64,000 bases of DNA from Acidobacteriota bacterium (GCA_018269005.1 JAFDVK010000012.1:372001-436000); one strand, 5' to 3'; counted from the stretch's first letter, positions 1 to 8,953 are shown. The notes: generated by a model from the sequence alone, not told the origin. A program made the numbers and translations.

Positions 1-710
1 CGCTCACGCATTCCCGGCAAGGTCGCGATCGAAACGTGCGGTGCGGGTTCAGCCCCATCAACGCCGTAGATGATGTGCTCATAGATCTCGTCCGTGAAGC
101 AATACGCATTGTTGTTTCGGCAGAGGTCTGCGATGAATTCGAGCTCTTCGGGCGTGAAAACCTTGCCCGTTGGGTTATTCGGATGACAGAGAACGATCGC
201 ACGCGTTCGCGGGTTGAATGCGGCGGCGAGTTCCTCGCGGTCAAAAACAAAGCCGTTCTCGGTGCGATAAAGCGGCACGTATCGCGCCGTCGCATCCGAG
301 AGAATGGCGTCCGGCGCGTAATTCTCATAGAACGGCTCGAAAACAACGACCTCGTCGCCTGCATCGACCGTCGCCATCATCGCGGCGATCATCCCTTCGG
401 TCGAGCCGCAAGTTACGGTGATCTCCGAGTCAGGATCGATGTCGAGCCCGAGATACGTCATCGTTTTTTTGGCGATCGCCTCGCGAAATTCTTTCACGCC
501 CCACGTTACGGCGTACTGATTATGATCGGCGAGAATGGCGTCGATCGCCGCCTGCTTGATGTCGGCCGGCGTCTCCCAATCGGGGAAGCCCTGGCCAAGA
601 TTCACGGCGCCGTATTTCATCGCCTCGCGGCTGATCTCGCGTATGACGGACTCAGTGAACGATGCAGCTTTTCGAGAGATGCGTTGGCGTGAATGTGTCG
701 GCTCAGGCAT
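1..710 (-). CDS. Class I/II PLP-dependent aminotransferase, 3' end outside window
   Basis: Reading the minus strand from an ATG at 708-710 gives about 236 residues with no stop before the window edge. Visible are the N-terminal NLGQGFPDWETP motif (about residues 37-48), the fold-type I motif HPNNPTGK (about 176-183) and TDEIYEH (about 206-212), which holds the Asp and Tyr that contact pyridoxal phosphate. The Schiff-base Lys lies beyond the edge. The family (kynurenine/glutamine transaminase K, MalY-like and aspartate aminotransferases) transfers amino groups between amino and 2-oxo acids in the cytoplasm. The NLGQGFPD signature resembles the kynurenine-oxoglutarate transaminase branch most, but the substrate cannot be fixed from this part. 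Confidence 0.85.
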   Translation of the reverse strand, partial: MPEPTHSRQRISRKAASFTESVIREISREAMKYGAVNLGQGFPDWETPADIKQAAIDAILADHNQYAVTWGVKEFREAIAKKTMTYLGLDIDPDSEITVTCGSTEGMIAAMMATVDAGDEVVVFEPFYENYAPDAILSDATARYVPLYRTENGFVFDREELAAAFNPRTRAIVLCHPNNPTGKVFTPEELEFIADLCRNNNAYCFTDEIYEHIIYGVDGAEPAPHVSIATLPGMRE

Positions 711-722
711 AAGGGTAGTTTA

Positions 723-770
723 GCAGAGTTGGAGAAGTTGCAGAGTTGCACAAGTTGCAGAGTTACGGAG
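723..770. repeat. Degenerate GTTGCAGA-type short tandem repeat
   Basis: Just upstream of the aminotransferase start, a stretch repeats GAGTTG / AAGTTGCAGA / GAGTTGCA / CAAGTTGCAGA / GTTACGGAG with a period of about 9-10 bases. Related GTTACGGAGTT strings recur at 1020-1040 and at 32397-32432, so it is a dispersed family. Confidence 0.5.
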
Positions 771-784
771 TCCATGGTTCCGGC

Positions 785-1012
785 GTTGCAGAAGGCCGCA
801 CGAAGTAAGGCCACTCGCGGTCATTATTCAAGTTGGGCGAATCCAGGCAACGCTCACACTACCGGCGCGGCGGAGTGTTGCGGAAGCCCGCACGGAGTAA
901 GGGCACCCGTGGTCACTATTCAGGCTAGGCGAATCCAGGCAACGCTAAGACTACAGGCGTTCCGCAAGGCGGAGTGTTGCAGAAGGCCGCACGGAGTAAG
1001 GCCGCTCGCGGT
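785..1012 (+). repeat. Three REP-like repeat units, left flank of the RAYT gene
   Basis: Three direct copies start with GTTGC at 785, 877 and 976 (spacing 92 and 99 bases). The core of each reads GAAG(G/C)CCGCACG, then a/g, AGTAAG and (G/C)CC or GGC. The middle copy has GCCC...GGGC where the others have GGCC...GGCC, so the outer four-base stem is kept by compensating changes. Copies one and two also share a tail with GCGAATCCAGGCAACGCT. Two copies in opposite orientation lie at 1644-1713, on the other side of the transposase gene. Confidence 0.75.
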
Positions 1013-1049
1013 CATTGTAAAGTTACGGAGTTACCAGAGTCGCCGAACA

Positions 1050-1598
1050 TTATTGCGGGAGCACGAAGTCTCCTTGGCCGTATAGCGTGTACTCGATCGC
1101 AGCCTCAACGTGTCGAGGCTTCCAAAGATATCGTCGGCTGCGCCCACGTGCCCAAACGCGTTCGTTCGGCCCGACGAGACCCGCCTCTCGCAGAGCCTTG
1201 GTCGCGTTTGCTTTTAGAGCATCCGCGATTCGTTCCGGCTTTTGAGAGGCGCTCAAAACAATATGGCCATGGTTTGTGCGAATATTTACAGCCTTTAGGA
1301 TTAACTCACGTCTGATGCAGAGGCTTCGGATCGAGTCGTGCACGATCACCCGCATCTGCTTTGTAAGAACTACGGCGGGCTGGCGCATCTCATTCCGAAT
1401 CGAGCGCTCGAGCTCGGGATTTGGACGGTATTTTGGGTGGCCATATCGGTTCCAACCGTCGCGCTTTATCGATCCGCGTTCGTCCCCGGGCAGCCATGTC
1501 CCGAAAGTGCGGAATGTGATGAGGTAAGCGAGCGGGAGCGTGTTCTCTTCCCATATCTCGAAGCCGTATTCGTCGAGCTTTTCGTGTTTGGCAGTCAT
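1050..1598 (-). CDS. REP-associated tyrosine transposase (RAYT, Y1_Tnp/IS200-like)
   Basis: The 182-residue protein has the single-strand transposase signature: an HUH motif seen as TNHGHIVLSA, followed near the C-terminus by a helix with tyrosines (AIEYTLYGQGD) that would supply the nucleophile. The N-terminal part contains the usual RAYT aromatic stretch (FRTFGTWLPGDERG). The ATG at 1598 was chosen because the longer open frame up to 1712 only translates the flanking repeats. RAYTs are thought to move or maintain REP sequences by cutting single-stranded hairpins. Here the gene lies between three repeats in one orientation and two in the other, which fits that role. No IS200/IS605 tnpB partner is present. 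Confidence 0.88.
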   Translation of the reverse strand: MTAKHEKLDEYGFEIWEENTLPLAYLITFRTFGTWLPGDERGSIKRDGWNRYGHPKYRPNPELERSIRNEMRQPAVVLTKQMRVIVHDSIRSLCIRRELILKAVNIRTNHGHIVLSASQKPERIADALKANATKALREAGLVGPNERVWARGRSRRYLWKPRHVEAAIEYTLYGQGDFVLPQ

Positions 1599-1643
1599 AG
1601 CGATAGCGAGCGACAGTATATATTCTGCGCGGTGGATAATTGA

Positions 1644-1713
1644 GAGTGGCCTTACTTCGTGCGGCCTTCTGCAACTTCGGTGAGTGGCCTTACTTCGTGC
1701 GGCCTTCTGCAAC
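1644..1713 (-). repeat. Two inverted REP-like units, right flank of the RAYT gene
   Basis: Two copies of GAGTGGCCTTACTTCGTGCG followed by GCCTTCTGCAAC occur at 1644-1675 and 1682-1713. They are the reverse complement of the units at 785-1012, so the transposase gene lies between inverted sets. Confidence 0.8.
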
Positions 1714-1720
1714 GGAGTTC

Positions 1721-2680
1721 TCAGTTCTCAGTTTCCCACGCCGAGCGGACGATGGCGTCGAGGTCGGGGAATTTGGGCTGCCAGCCGAGAATCTCTTTCG
1801 CATACGACGCGTTGGCAATTAGTTGTGAAGGATCGCCGGCTCGTCTTGGGGCGATGCGGACGGGCACTTCGCGACCAACAACGCGCGAGACGACATCGAC
1901 GACCTCACGGACGGAGTAGCCGTCGCCGTTGCCAAGGTTTATGAATTCACTCTTTCCGCCGTCCGCAAGATACGAGACGGCGAGGATATGCGCCTTTGCG
2001 AGGTCGCTTACGTGAATGTAGTCGCGAATCGCGGTGCCGTCAGGCGTCGGGTAATCATCGCCAAAAACTGAAAGCTCGGGAATTTCGCCGTTTGCGGAAG
2101 CGATAGCAAGCGGTATGAGATGCGTTTCCGGATCGTGTTTCTCTTTGCACGCGGCGGTCGCCCCTGCTGCGTTGAAATATCTCAGGGCGACGAACCGCAG
2201 ATCGTAAGCCGCGTCGTAGGCCGACAACATTCGCTCAACGAAAAGCTTCGACCAGCCGTAAGGATTCGTCGGGTTCTGCGGATGCTTTTCGTCGATCGGT
2301 ATCGTGTGCGGTTCGCCGTATGTTGCGCATGTCGATGAGAACACGAATTGCTTAACTCCGGCGGCGATCAATTCGTCGAGCAATGCGGCGGTCTGGACAA
2401 AATTATTCTCGAAATACATCTGCGGCTTCTCGACGGATTCGCCGACGTATGCGAACGCCGAAAAGTGCATACACGCCGTGATCGGATGCTCGTTCAAGAT
2501 CCGTCGAATAAGGTCGCGGTCGCCGATGTTACCGAGATAGAACGGCAGATTATCCGGAACAGCTTCGCGGTGCCCTCGACTCAGGTTATCGACGATGACG
2601 ACCTCGAAGTCCTCGGCTTCGAGAAGCTCGACCGTTACGCTGCCGATATATCCGGCACCGCCGGTGACGAGTATTGCCAT
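1721..2680 (-). CDS. galE: UDP-glucose 4-epimerase
   Basis: The 319-residue extended SDR protein interconverts UDP-glucose and UDP-galactose with bound NAD. The NAD motif TGGAGYIGS is at residues 6-14, the catalytic SST at about 115-117 and YGWSK (Tyr141, Lys145) follow. The length is slightly below the usual 330-340. The stop lies only 8 bases from the nearest RAYT repeat, so the mobile element has settled right at the gene end. It is 9 bases downstream of the capD-like gene on the same strand, suggesting one transcript for nucleotide-sugar supply to surface polysaccharide. Confidence 0.95.
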   Translation of the reverse strand: MAILVTGGAGYIGSVTVELLEAEDFEVVIVDNLSRGHREAVPDNLPFYLGNIGDRDLIRRILNEHPITACMHFSAFAYVGESVEKPQMYFENNFVQTAALLDELIAAGVKQFVFSSTCATYGEPHTIPIDEKHPQNPTNPYGWSKLFVERMLSAYDAAYDLRFVALRYFNAAGATAACKEKHDPETHLIPLAIASANGEIPELSVFGDDYPTPDGTAIRDYIHVSDLAKAHILAVSYLADGGKSEFINLGNGDGYSVREVVDVVSRVVGREVPVRIAPRRAGDPSQLIANASYAKEILGWQPKFPDLDAIVRSAWETEN

Positions 2681-2689
2681 ATTGGGATC

Positions 2690-4669
2690 TTAAGTTGGTT
2701 TTTCCGCCAGCTTCAGGTTCGCGGGCGAGCCAGAGGGATCAGCGATCTCGGCCTGTCGTTGGCCGGCCGGCGTATCCGTCTGAAGGACTGTCGCTTCCGG
2801 CAGGAATTCGTTGAATGCCGAACGTATCCGCGACTCGCTGTTCTCACTGACCGCAGCGGTGAATTCATCAACGATGGCCTTTACCTGCATACGCGAGAAC
2901 TCGGCGATCTTGCCGATGAATATCTTCGGATGCCGCGTTTTTAGCAGATGCTCGCCCGTGATCTCGAGCTCTTCGAAAAGCTTTTCGCCGTCGCGGATCC
3001 CCGTAAACTGAATGTCGATATCTTCGTATGGAACGAGGCCCGAGAGACGGATCATATCTTCGGCGAGATCGAGGATCTTGACCGGCCGCCCCATATCGAG
3101 AATAAAGATCTCGCCGCCGTCAAGAGCAAGCGCTCCGGCCTGAAGCACGAGCTGCGACGCCTCGGGGATCGTCATAAAGTAACGCGTCATTTCGGGATGC
3201 GTAACGGTGATCGGCTCGCCTTTCTCTATCTGCTCGCGGAAGATCGGCACGACCGAGCCTGCGCTCCCAAGCACGTTGCCGAATCTGACCGCAACAAATT
3301 TCGTCGGATAGGTTTGGTTGAGATCCTGGACGACGATCTCGGCAATGCGCTTCGAAGCGCCCATGACGGACGTTGGGTTCACGGCCTTGTCGGTCGAGAT
3401 CATCACAAAGCCTTTTGCACCGAATTCGCCGGCGAGACTCCCGACAAGCCGCGTTGCAAGGACGTTGTTCTTGATCGCCTCGACAGGATTTTGCTCCATC
3501 AGCGGGACGTGCTTATGTGCCGCCGCGTGAAAGATCACTTCCGGCCGATAGTCTGCGAATATCGTTCGCATCCGCGGTTCGTCAGAGATATCAGCGATGA
3601 GCGGGACGTATTCGAGATCGTCGAAAACTTTCGCGACCTCGCGGCCGATCTCAAAGAGCATATACTCGGAACGCTCGACGAGCAGCACTTTCTTTGGCTG
3701 ATAATTACTGATCTGACGGACGAGCTCTGAACCGATCGAGCCGCCTGCGCCTGTGACCATTACCGTTCTTCCGGAAAGAAAATCGTGCAGATTCTTATCG
3801 TCAAGCTCGACGGGTTCGCGTCCAAGAAGATCCTCGATCTCAACATCGCGAAGGCGCGTAACATTCACGCGGCCGTGAGCGATCTCGTCAAGGCTCGGCA
3901 CGATCTGCGCCTTGACGGGGATCGACGAACAGATATCCATGATCCGGCGAATGTCCTTGCCGTTCGCGTGATCTATCGCGAGGACGACCTGCTTGATGTC
4001 GAGTTCGTGAACGAGCTTCGGCAGACGGTCCGTTCCGCCGATCACCTTTACGCGATTGACGCTGCCGCCGACCTTTCGAGCATCGTCGTCAACAAAGCCC
4101 CGCACGTCGAAATCCGAATCCGCACGTCCTTGGATCTCTTTGACGAGAGTTGCGCCCATGCGGCCTGCACCGACGATAAGCGTCGGTTTTCGCATTCCGC
4201 GTTTGCGTCCGGCGGTAAGGCGATTCTTCTCATCAAGCTCATAAAAGAATCGCCGCAGGATCCTTAGAGCCAACAAACCGCCGAATGCCATCATCGTATC
4301 GATGAGAATAACGGAGACCGGGATCTGCCAAAGGTCGAAGTCCGCGAAAATGAGCAGGAACCTCAGCAGCAGCAGGACAACGAGCGAGATCGCAGCGGCC
4401 TTGATGAAGACCTTTATGTCTTCAATGCTGACGTATCGCCAGATGAGCGAATATGCACCGACGAGGAAAAGGGCGGACAATTGGACCAGGACGACAAGCG
4501 GCAATTGACGCAACGCGGTATCGACATAGAATTCGCCGAGCCGCATATTGATCGCCGGCAAATAGGCAATAAAAAATGCAGCAGATAGAACAAGCACATC
4601 CGCCAAAAACTGAAACGGACGTCTCAGAAACCAAAATTTGCTGCTCTCAGGTTCCTCTATTTGCTTCAT
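2690..4669 (-). CDS. Membrane nucleoside-diphosphate-sugar dehydratase/epimerase, CapD/PglF/FlaA1-like
   Basis: The 659-residue protein has four hydrophobic N-terminal segments (about residues 17-150), a first Rossmann domain (PTLIVGAGRMGATLV, about 162-176) and a second SDR domain starting TVMVTGAGGSIGSELV (about 303-318) with TSVMGASKR further on. This is the long membrane form of UDP-GlcNAc 4,6-dehydratases (PglF, CapD, WbpM), which start synthesis of dideoxy amino sugars for capsule, O-antigen or glycoproteins. The C-terminal 40 residues are low complexity and probably disordered. It lies upstream of galE on the same strand and diverges from the polysaccharide export gene. Confidence 0.92.
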   Translation of the reverse strand: MKQIEEPESSKFWFLRRPFQFLADVLVLSAAFFIAYLPAINMRLGEFYVDTALRQLPLVVLVQLSALFLVGAYSLIWRYVSIEDIKVFIKAAAISLVVLLLLRFLLIFADFDLWQIPVSVILIDTMMAFGGLLALRILRRFFYELDEKNRLTAGRKRGMRKPTLIVGAGRMGATLVKEIQGRADSDFDVRGFVDDDARKVGGSVNRVKVIGGTDRLPKLVHELDIKQVVLAIDHANGKDIRRIMDICSSIPVKAQIVPSLDEIAHGRVNVTRLRDVEIEDLLGREPVELDDKNLHDFLSGRTVMVTGAGGSIGSELVRQISNYQPKKVLLVERSEYMLFEIGREVAKVFDDLEYVPLIADISDEPRMRTIFADYRPEVIFHAAAHKHVPLMEQNPVEAIKNNVLATRLVGSLAGEFGAKGFVMISTDKAVNPTSVMGASKRIAEIVVQDLNQTYPTKFVAVRFGNVLGSAGSVVPIFREQIEKGEPITVTHPEMTRYFMTIPEASQLVLQAGALALDGGEIFILDMGRPVKILDLAEDMIRLSGLVPYEDIDIQFTGIRDGEKLFEELEITGEHLLKTRHPKIFIGKIAEFSRMQVKAIVDEFTAAVSENSESRIRSAFNEFLPEATVLQTDTPAGQRQAEIADPSGSPANLKLAEKPT

Positions 4670-4872
4670 TTACCGCTTGTCTGTGGACGTTTATCTCAGA
4701 AAAGTCCCGTAAAATGCCCGATGTCTAGGAAGTTACCCTGCAAAAAATGCCGTGTCAATAGGCTATCACGCCGTGCTTCGTGGCACGAAAAGCATTGTTT
4801 ATTTGGGCCATCTTGCGTTATGCTCAAAAATTGCCGCGTTTAGGTAGTTACGTTTCTCGCGTTAATAAGAAA
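4670..4872. promoter_or_regulatory. Divergent promoter region, capD-like gene / export gene
   Basis: This 203-base spacer separates two divergent polysaccharide genes and must hold promoters for both. It contains a small inverted repeat, CGTGC...GCACG, around 4772-4788. No textbook -35/-10 pair stands out. Confidence 0.35.
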
Positions 4873-5862
4873 ATGAAAGCAATATTCGCCATTTTTACCA
4901 TCGCCATAATGACGTTCGCGGCCTTTTCACAGACGCCGAAGCCGCAGGTCGATTCAGAAGGCTATCTGATCGGCCCCGGCGACGAGATCACCGGAAAGGT
5001 GCTCGGCGAACCGCAATTCGATTTTGTTGCGACCGTCGATGAGAACGGACAGATACAAGTGCCTTTCTCGGATGCGCCGGTCGTCGCAAAATGCCAGTCC
5101 GAACGCGGCCTTCGAAAAGAGGTCAATGATGTACTCGCGAAGTACCTCCGCAATCCGCAGCTTAGCCTTCGTGTTACGGAACGCAAGAGCCGTCCGCCGG
5201 CAACTATCTACGGCGAAGTACGAACACCGCAGCAGGTCGTTCTGATGCGAAAGGCTACGCTTCTCGAGCTGATCGCATTCTCAGGTGATGTTACAGAGCA
5301 GGCCGGCGGAACCGTGCAGGTCTTTCGTACACAGCCGCCGCTGTGCGATAAGGCCCGCGACGAAGATGCGAATTGGAAGAGTTTGACGGGCGACCCCGGC
5401 GATGTTCCGTCGCGCGTATTCAGCCTGAACGAGATCAAGCAAGGCCTTGATGAAGCGAATCCGATCATCTATCCGGGCGACGTGATCGTCGTCCAGAAGG
5501 CACCGCCCGTCTATATCACCGGCGAGGTCGTTCAGCCGCAAGGTGTTTTCCTAAAGGAAGGCGGACTTTCGCTCACCGAGGCGATCGCGAAGATCGGCGG
5601 CGTCCGACGCGAAGCAAAAACGAAAGACATAAAGATCTATCGTCTCAAAAAAGGCTCAAAGGACCGCGAGATCATTTCTGCGAATTACGATCTGATAAAA
5701 AAGGGCGAGCAGAAGGACGTTATGCTCGAACCGTATGACATCGTCGAGGTCGATAAGAGCAAGAAAAGCATCGCACAGACGATCCTCGATATCGTGACAG
5801 GAGCCAGCCGCACGGCCCTCTCAAGCGTCGGCAACGGCCTCGGCACACGCGTGCTTTATTAA
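4873..5862 (+). CDS. Wza-type polysaccharide export protein (Poly_export + SLBB)
   Basis: The ATG at 4873 is chosen because it starts a clear signal peptide (MKAIFAIFTIAIMTFAAFSQ); the frame is open further upstream. The 329-residue protein then has a Poly_export domain (YLIGPGDEITGKVLGEP, about residues 34-50) and an SLBB domain (VYITGEVVQPQGVFLKEGG). Such proteins form the outer-membrane or periplasmic channel for capsule and exopolysaccharide. There is no lipobox Cys, unlike classical Wza, so it may be periplasmic or use a different anchor. No Wzc-type kinase is in the window. The divergent capD-like gene and galE fit a shared polysaccharide role. Confidence 0.9.
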   Translation: MKAIFAIFTIAIMTFAAFSQTPKPQVDSEGYLIGPGDEITGKVLGEPQFDFVATVDENGQIQVPFSDAPVVAKCQSERGLRKEVNDVLAKYLRNPQLSLRVTERKSRPPATIYGEVRTPQQVVLMRKATLLELIAFSGDVTEQAGGTVQVFRTQPPLCDKARDEDANWKSLTGDPGDVPSRVFSLNEIKQGLDEANPIIYPGDVIVVQKAPPVYITGEVVQPQGVFLKEGGLSLTEAIAKIGGVRREAKTKDIKIYRLKKGSKDREIISANYDLIKKGEQKDVMLEPYDIVEVDKSKKSIAQTILDIVTGASRTALSSVGNGLGTRVLY

Positions 5863-5885
5863 CCTGGCAAACCCGCAATTCTTTC

Positions 5886-5931
5886 ATTCGTGAATTCGTG
5901 GCGGCACTTTTGTGGCCACGAATGCACGAAT
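5886..5931. terminator. Long hairpin between convergent genes
   Basis: Arms of 17 bases (5886-5902 and 5915-5931) pair with one mismatch around a 12-base loop. Each arm holds two copies of a CGAAT/ATTCG motif in the CACGAATTCACGAAT style. It lies between two convergent genes and could end transcription in both directions, although no U-run follows. It may equally be a dispersed repeat. Confidence 0.5.
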
Positions 5932-5989
5932 AGGGCCTTACACACGCTGTCTAACACAGGTGAATTTGATCTATGCAAGCGGCGTGCAG

Positions 5990-7849
5990 TTACTCGTGAT
6001 ACAGCGCGTCGATCGTTGAATGATAGAGTTCATCGACGACGCGTCTTTTCACTTTCAACGTTGGGGTGAGTTCGCCGTTCTCGACCGTCAGCTCGTTCTC
6101 GATAAGAGCGATCTTCTTGACCTTTTCGTATTGCGAAAGGTTCTGTGTCGCTTCGGCAACTTGGCGCTCGAAGAGGTCAAGTATCTTTTCGTTCGAACAA
6201 AAGTCTTGCGGCGTTTCAAGATCAAGGCCTTTCAATTCCGCGTAGGAAGCGAGCATCTCGAAATTCGGCACGATGAGGGCCGCGGGGAACTTTCGTTCGT
6301 TGCCGACGAGCACGACCTGGTTGACGAACTTCGACGAACGGATCATCTGTTCGATCGGCGAAGGCGCGATGTACTTGCCGCCCGAAGTTTTGAAAAGCTC
6401 TTTTTTGCGGTCGGTGATAATGAGAAAGCCGTCTTCGTCGATGCGTCCGATGTCGCCGGTCCGCAGCCAACCGTCAGGTGTGAATGCCTCTTTTGTGGCG
6501 TCGGGCTTGTTGAAATATCCCTTCATTACGCCTGGTGAATTTACCTCGATCTCGCCATCGTCGGCTATCCGCACCCGAACATTCCGGATCGGCACGCCGA
6601 CCGTTCCGATACGTTTAGATCCGGGGCTGTTTGCCGAGATCACAGGTGACGCTTCGGTCATTCCGTAGCCTTGCATTATCGCGATGTTCGCGCCGGTGAA
6701 GATCAGATAGATCTCGTCGGCCAATGCGGCGCCGCCCGTTATGCAGTAGCGAAGACGCCCGCCGAAGAATTCGCGAAATTTGCTCAAAACGAGTTTCTCG
6801 GCAAGCGCGTGTCGGACCTTAAGGCCGAGCGATACCTTGCCTTCTTCATTCGCACGCGCGAACCGTTTTGCGGCGTCGATCGCGAAATCAAAGATCCGCT
6901 CCTTTAACGCGCTCGATCGTGCCGCCTTCAGCCTCGCCTTCTCAAAGACCTTTTCGAAGATCCGCGGAACGCCCAATATGATCGTCGGGCGAACTTCCTT
7001 GAGATTGTCGGGAACCTTCTCGACAGATTCGGCATAATAGACCGCCATTCCGTTCACGAAATAGAGGTACATTCCCGTGCGTTCAAAGACGTGTGATAGC
7101 GGCAGGACCGAAAGGCAGACATCTGTCGGTGAAAATGCGAGTTGATTGCTCGCATCTATCGCGTTCGAGATGAGATTCGTGTGCGAGAGCATCACGCCCT
7201 TTGGTTCGCCGGTCGTTCCGCTCGTGTAGATCAGCGTAGCGATGTCTTCAGGTTCGACGGCGTTTGCGAGTGCGGCGATCAGATCGGGTTCGCGCCCGCG
7301 GAGTTCTCTGCCGCGAGCTTCCAGATCAGCGAGCGAGATCGCGTTCGACGGAACATTGTCCGGGGCGTCGAAGAAGACGATATGCTCGACAGAACTGCAT
7401 TCGGCCACCGCGTCCTTTACGCGTTCAAAAGCAGCGAGCGTGTCCACGAACAGCACCCTTGATGAAGAATCGTTAAGTATGTATTTGACCTGATCGGAAG
7501 AAAGCGTCGTGTAGATCGGAACGTCGATCACACCCGCAAACTGGCATCCGGCATCGCTCAGCGTCCATTCAGGCGAATTTGCTGCGAAAATCGCAACGCG
7601 GTCGCCTTTTGCGATGCCAAGGCTTCGCAGCCCGAGGGCGATATTCTCCGCCCGCCGCACGACCTCGAACGATGAAATACGATTCCATACGCCGTCACGC
7701 TTGTAGTTGAGGGCGTCGGAACGGTCGAATTTCTCGGCGGCGTAGATGAAGAGAGCGGGAATGGTCGGCGGCTCGTTTTCGAAAAGCGGTTCGCCCCGCA
7801 GCGAGGAGGCCGCTTTTGTTATCTCGTAACTGTGCCGATGCCCTGCCAT
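5990..7849 (-). CDS. Long-chain fatty-acid-CoA ligase (AMP-forming, FadD15-like)
   Basis: The 619-residue enzyme activates fatty acids to acyl-CoA via an acyl-adenylate. It has the ATP-binding loop IYTSGTTGEPKG (about residues 207-218), the adenylate-forming motif GYGMTEASP, and the hinge region GWLRTGDIGRIDEDGF followed by DRKKELFKTSGGKYIAP. This is the long bacterial FACL form related to FadD15 and eukaryotic ACSL. Its ATG overlaps the stop of the upstream regulator by one base (TAATG), so the two are translationally coupled. Confidence 0.93.
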   Translation of the reverse strand: MAGHRHSYEITKAASSLRGEPLFENEPPTIPALFIYAAEKFDRSDALNYKRDGVWNRISSFEVVRRAENIALGLRSLGIAKGDRVAIFAANSPEWTLSDAGCQFAGVIDVPIYTTLSSDQVKYILNDSSSRVLFVDTLAAFERVKDAVAECSSVEHIVFFDAPDNVPSNAISLADLEARGRELRGREPDLIAALANAVEPEDIATLIYTSGTTGEPKGVMLSHTNLISNAIDASNQLAFSPTDVCLSVLPLSHVFERTGMYLYFVNGMAVYYAESVEKVPDNLKEVRPTIILGVPRIFEKVFEKARLKAARSSALKERIFDFAIDAAKRFARANEEGKVSLGLKVRHALAEKLVLSKFREFFGGRLRYCITGGAALADEIYLIFTGANIAIMQGYGMTEASPVISANSPGSKRIGTVGVPIRNVRVRIADDGEIEVNSPGVMKGYFNKPDATKEAFTPDGWLRTGDIGRIDEDGFLIITDRKKELFKTSGGKYIAPSPIEQMIRSSKFVNQVVLVGNERKFPAALIVPNFEMLASYAELKGLDLETPQDFCSNEKILDLFERQVAEATQNLSQYEKVKKIALIENELTVENGELTPTLKVKRRVVDELYHSTIDALYHE

Positions 7850-8454
7850 TATGCGTTCAGCCCTCCGAGAAAGACCTTGACGACCTCACCCGCGAGCGGT
7901 TCGAGCGGATACGGCTTCTTCGAGAGGATCCAGTTCGTGACCATCTCGTCGAGCGCGCCGTAGAACACTTTGGCGGCTATGATCGGTTTTACGTCGGTGC
8001 GGAATACACCGCCTTTTTGGCCTCGCTCGATCGTCTTGCGAATGATCTCGAGGTATTCAGCGAAGGCCGCGGCCGAGAAGGCCTCCATAAATTTTGTCGA
8101 ACCGCGAAGCTCGATCTGAAAGACGACTGCCAACGAGCGATCCGCACCGAGGCGCGAAAGGTGGAGCTCGGCGATCTTCTCGATCTGACGTGCGGGGTCG
8201 TCCACTTTCTCAAGCTCGCGGCGGCCTTCGGCGATGAACTCGGCCATCGCACGGTCGAAGATCGAATGCAGGATGTCGTCCTTACCCTTGAAATACAGAT
8301 AGACGGTTCCGTCGGCGACGCCCGCCTCGGCCGCGACGTCGGCCACCTTCGAGTTGAAAAAGCCCTTCGCCGCAAAAACCTTTACGCCTGCGCGCAATAT
8401 CGCCTCGCGTTTATCCGCAACTCCATTCTTCGCCTGCTTCGCCGCTCTCGCCAT
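7849..8454 (-). CDS. TetR-family regulator, FadR (YsiA)-like
   Basis: The 201-residue protein has a TetR helix-turn-helix at about residues 19-65 (KREAILRAGVKVFAAKGF, then VADGTVYLYFKGKDDIL) and a ligand-binding C-terminal half of the YsiA/FadR type. In Bacillus and Thermus such proteins repress fatty-acid degradation genes until long-chain acyl-CoA binds. Here it is co-transcribed with an acyl-CoA synthetase, which makes that ligand, and a near-consensus FadR operator lies 19 bases upstream of its ATG. Autoregulation of the pair is the likely control. Confidence 0.9.
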   Translation of the reverse strand: MARAAKQAKNGVADKREAILRAGVKVFAAKGFFNSKVADVAAEAGVADGTVYLYFKGKDDILHSIFDRAMAEFIAEGRRELEKVDDPARQIEKIAELHLSRLGADRSLAVVFQIELRGSTKFMEAFSAAAFAEYLEIIRKTIERGQKGGVFRTDVKPIIAAKVFYGALDEMVTNWILSKKPYPLEPLAGEVVKVFLGGLNA

Positions 8455-8472
8455 ATTCTCTCTTTTGTGTCT

Positions 8473-8492
8473 ATGAATGAATCCTCATTCAT
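8473..8492. promoter_or_regulatory. FadR-type operator
   Basis: A perfect inverted repeat, ATGAATGA - ATCC - TCATTCAT, lies upstream of the TetR gene. It differs at one central base from the consensus I recall for Bacillus subtilis FadR (WTGAATGA-MTAN-TCATTCAW). Its place next to a FadR-like regulator and an acyl-CoA synthetase gene makes operator function likely. Confidence 0.75.
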
Positions 8493-8626
8493 ACAAGAGT
8501 TTAGGCTATGATGTGATCTAGGGCAAGGAAAGATCCATCGCACGGGGTTGTAAGCATCCCGTAGCGTGGTACCGGTGGGAAGTGGAGTTTTCGGTCTTTG
8601 AGATAAGATTTGAGGGTAGGCTGCGA

Positions 8627-8769
8627 ATGAAGCGGTCGAAGTTCAGTGAGAGGCAGGTTTTGGGGATACTGAAAGCGGTTGAGAGTGGGCGGAAGCAAAC
8701 TAGGTCGAACTCGAGTTCTTCAAGCAAGGACGCCCGATGCAAAACGGGTTCGATCAGGTCAGAAAATGA
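8627..8769 (+). pseudogene. IS3-family transposase remnant
   Basis: The frame starting at 8627 reads MKRSKFSERQVLGILKAVES, the typical start of an IS3-family OrfA. After about 24 residues the homology stops. In another frame, 8704-8769 reads VELEFFKQGRPMQNGFDQ, which matches the stretch of IS3-family OrfB near its last catalytic Glu (the E-x-F-x-x-P-G-x-P-x-Q-N-x-x-x-E region). The middle of the element has been deleted and the ends degraded. It borders the AT-rich patch. Confidence 0.7.
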
Positions 8770-8953
8770 CGGCGGACTCTATCGAGTTTTATAAACAACT
8801 GCCATCCGCATGACTCACTAGGAGGCTGCCCCCTCACTCCTCATGACGGGAGGTTTACAAGCTCATATTTCGTAGAAAAGCTGAATAGAATAACAAAAGT
8901 TAAATTTATTCCATCAGCCCCACTTGTACAAACCGATGTTAGGCAAAGTTTCT
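8770..8953. other. Non-coding edge of the AT-rich patch
   Basis: Base composition changes here from GC-rich to clearly AT-rich. No gene is seen. The piece around 8819-8860 (GGAGGCTGCCCCCTC, then CTCATGACGGGAGG) could be the decayed right end of the IS3 element. Confidence 0.3.

Noticed and set aside
693..1085. 130-codon open frame on the plus strand
   Set aside because: It only translates the RAYT-associated repeats; the repeated peptides (RSKATRGH, RPHGVR) come from the DNA repeats.
4711..4723. Shared CCGTAAAATGCCC string at 4711 and near 32358 as a conserved promoter box
   Set aside because: Only two good copies, at unequal distances and without a matching -35; not enough to claim a motif.
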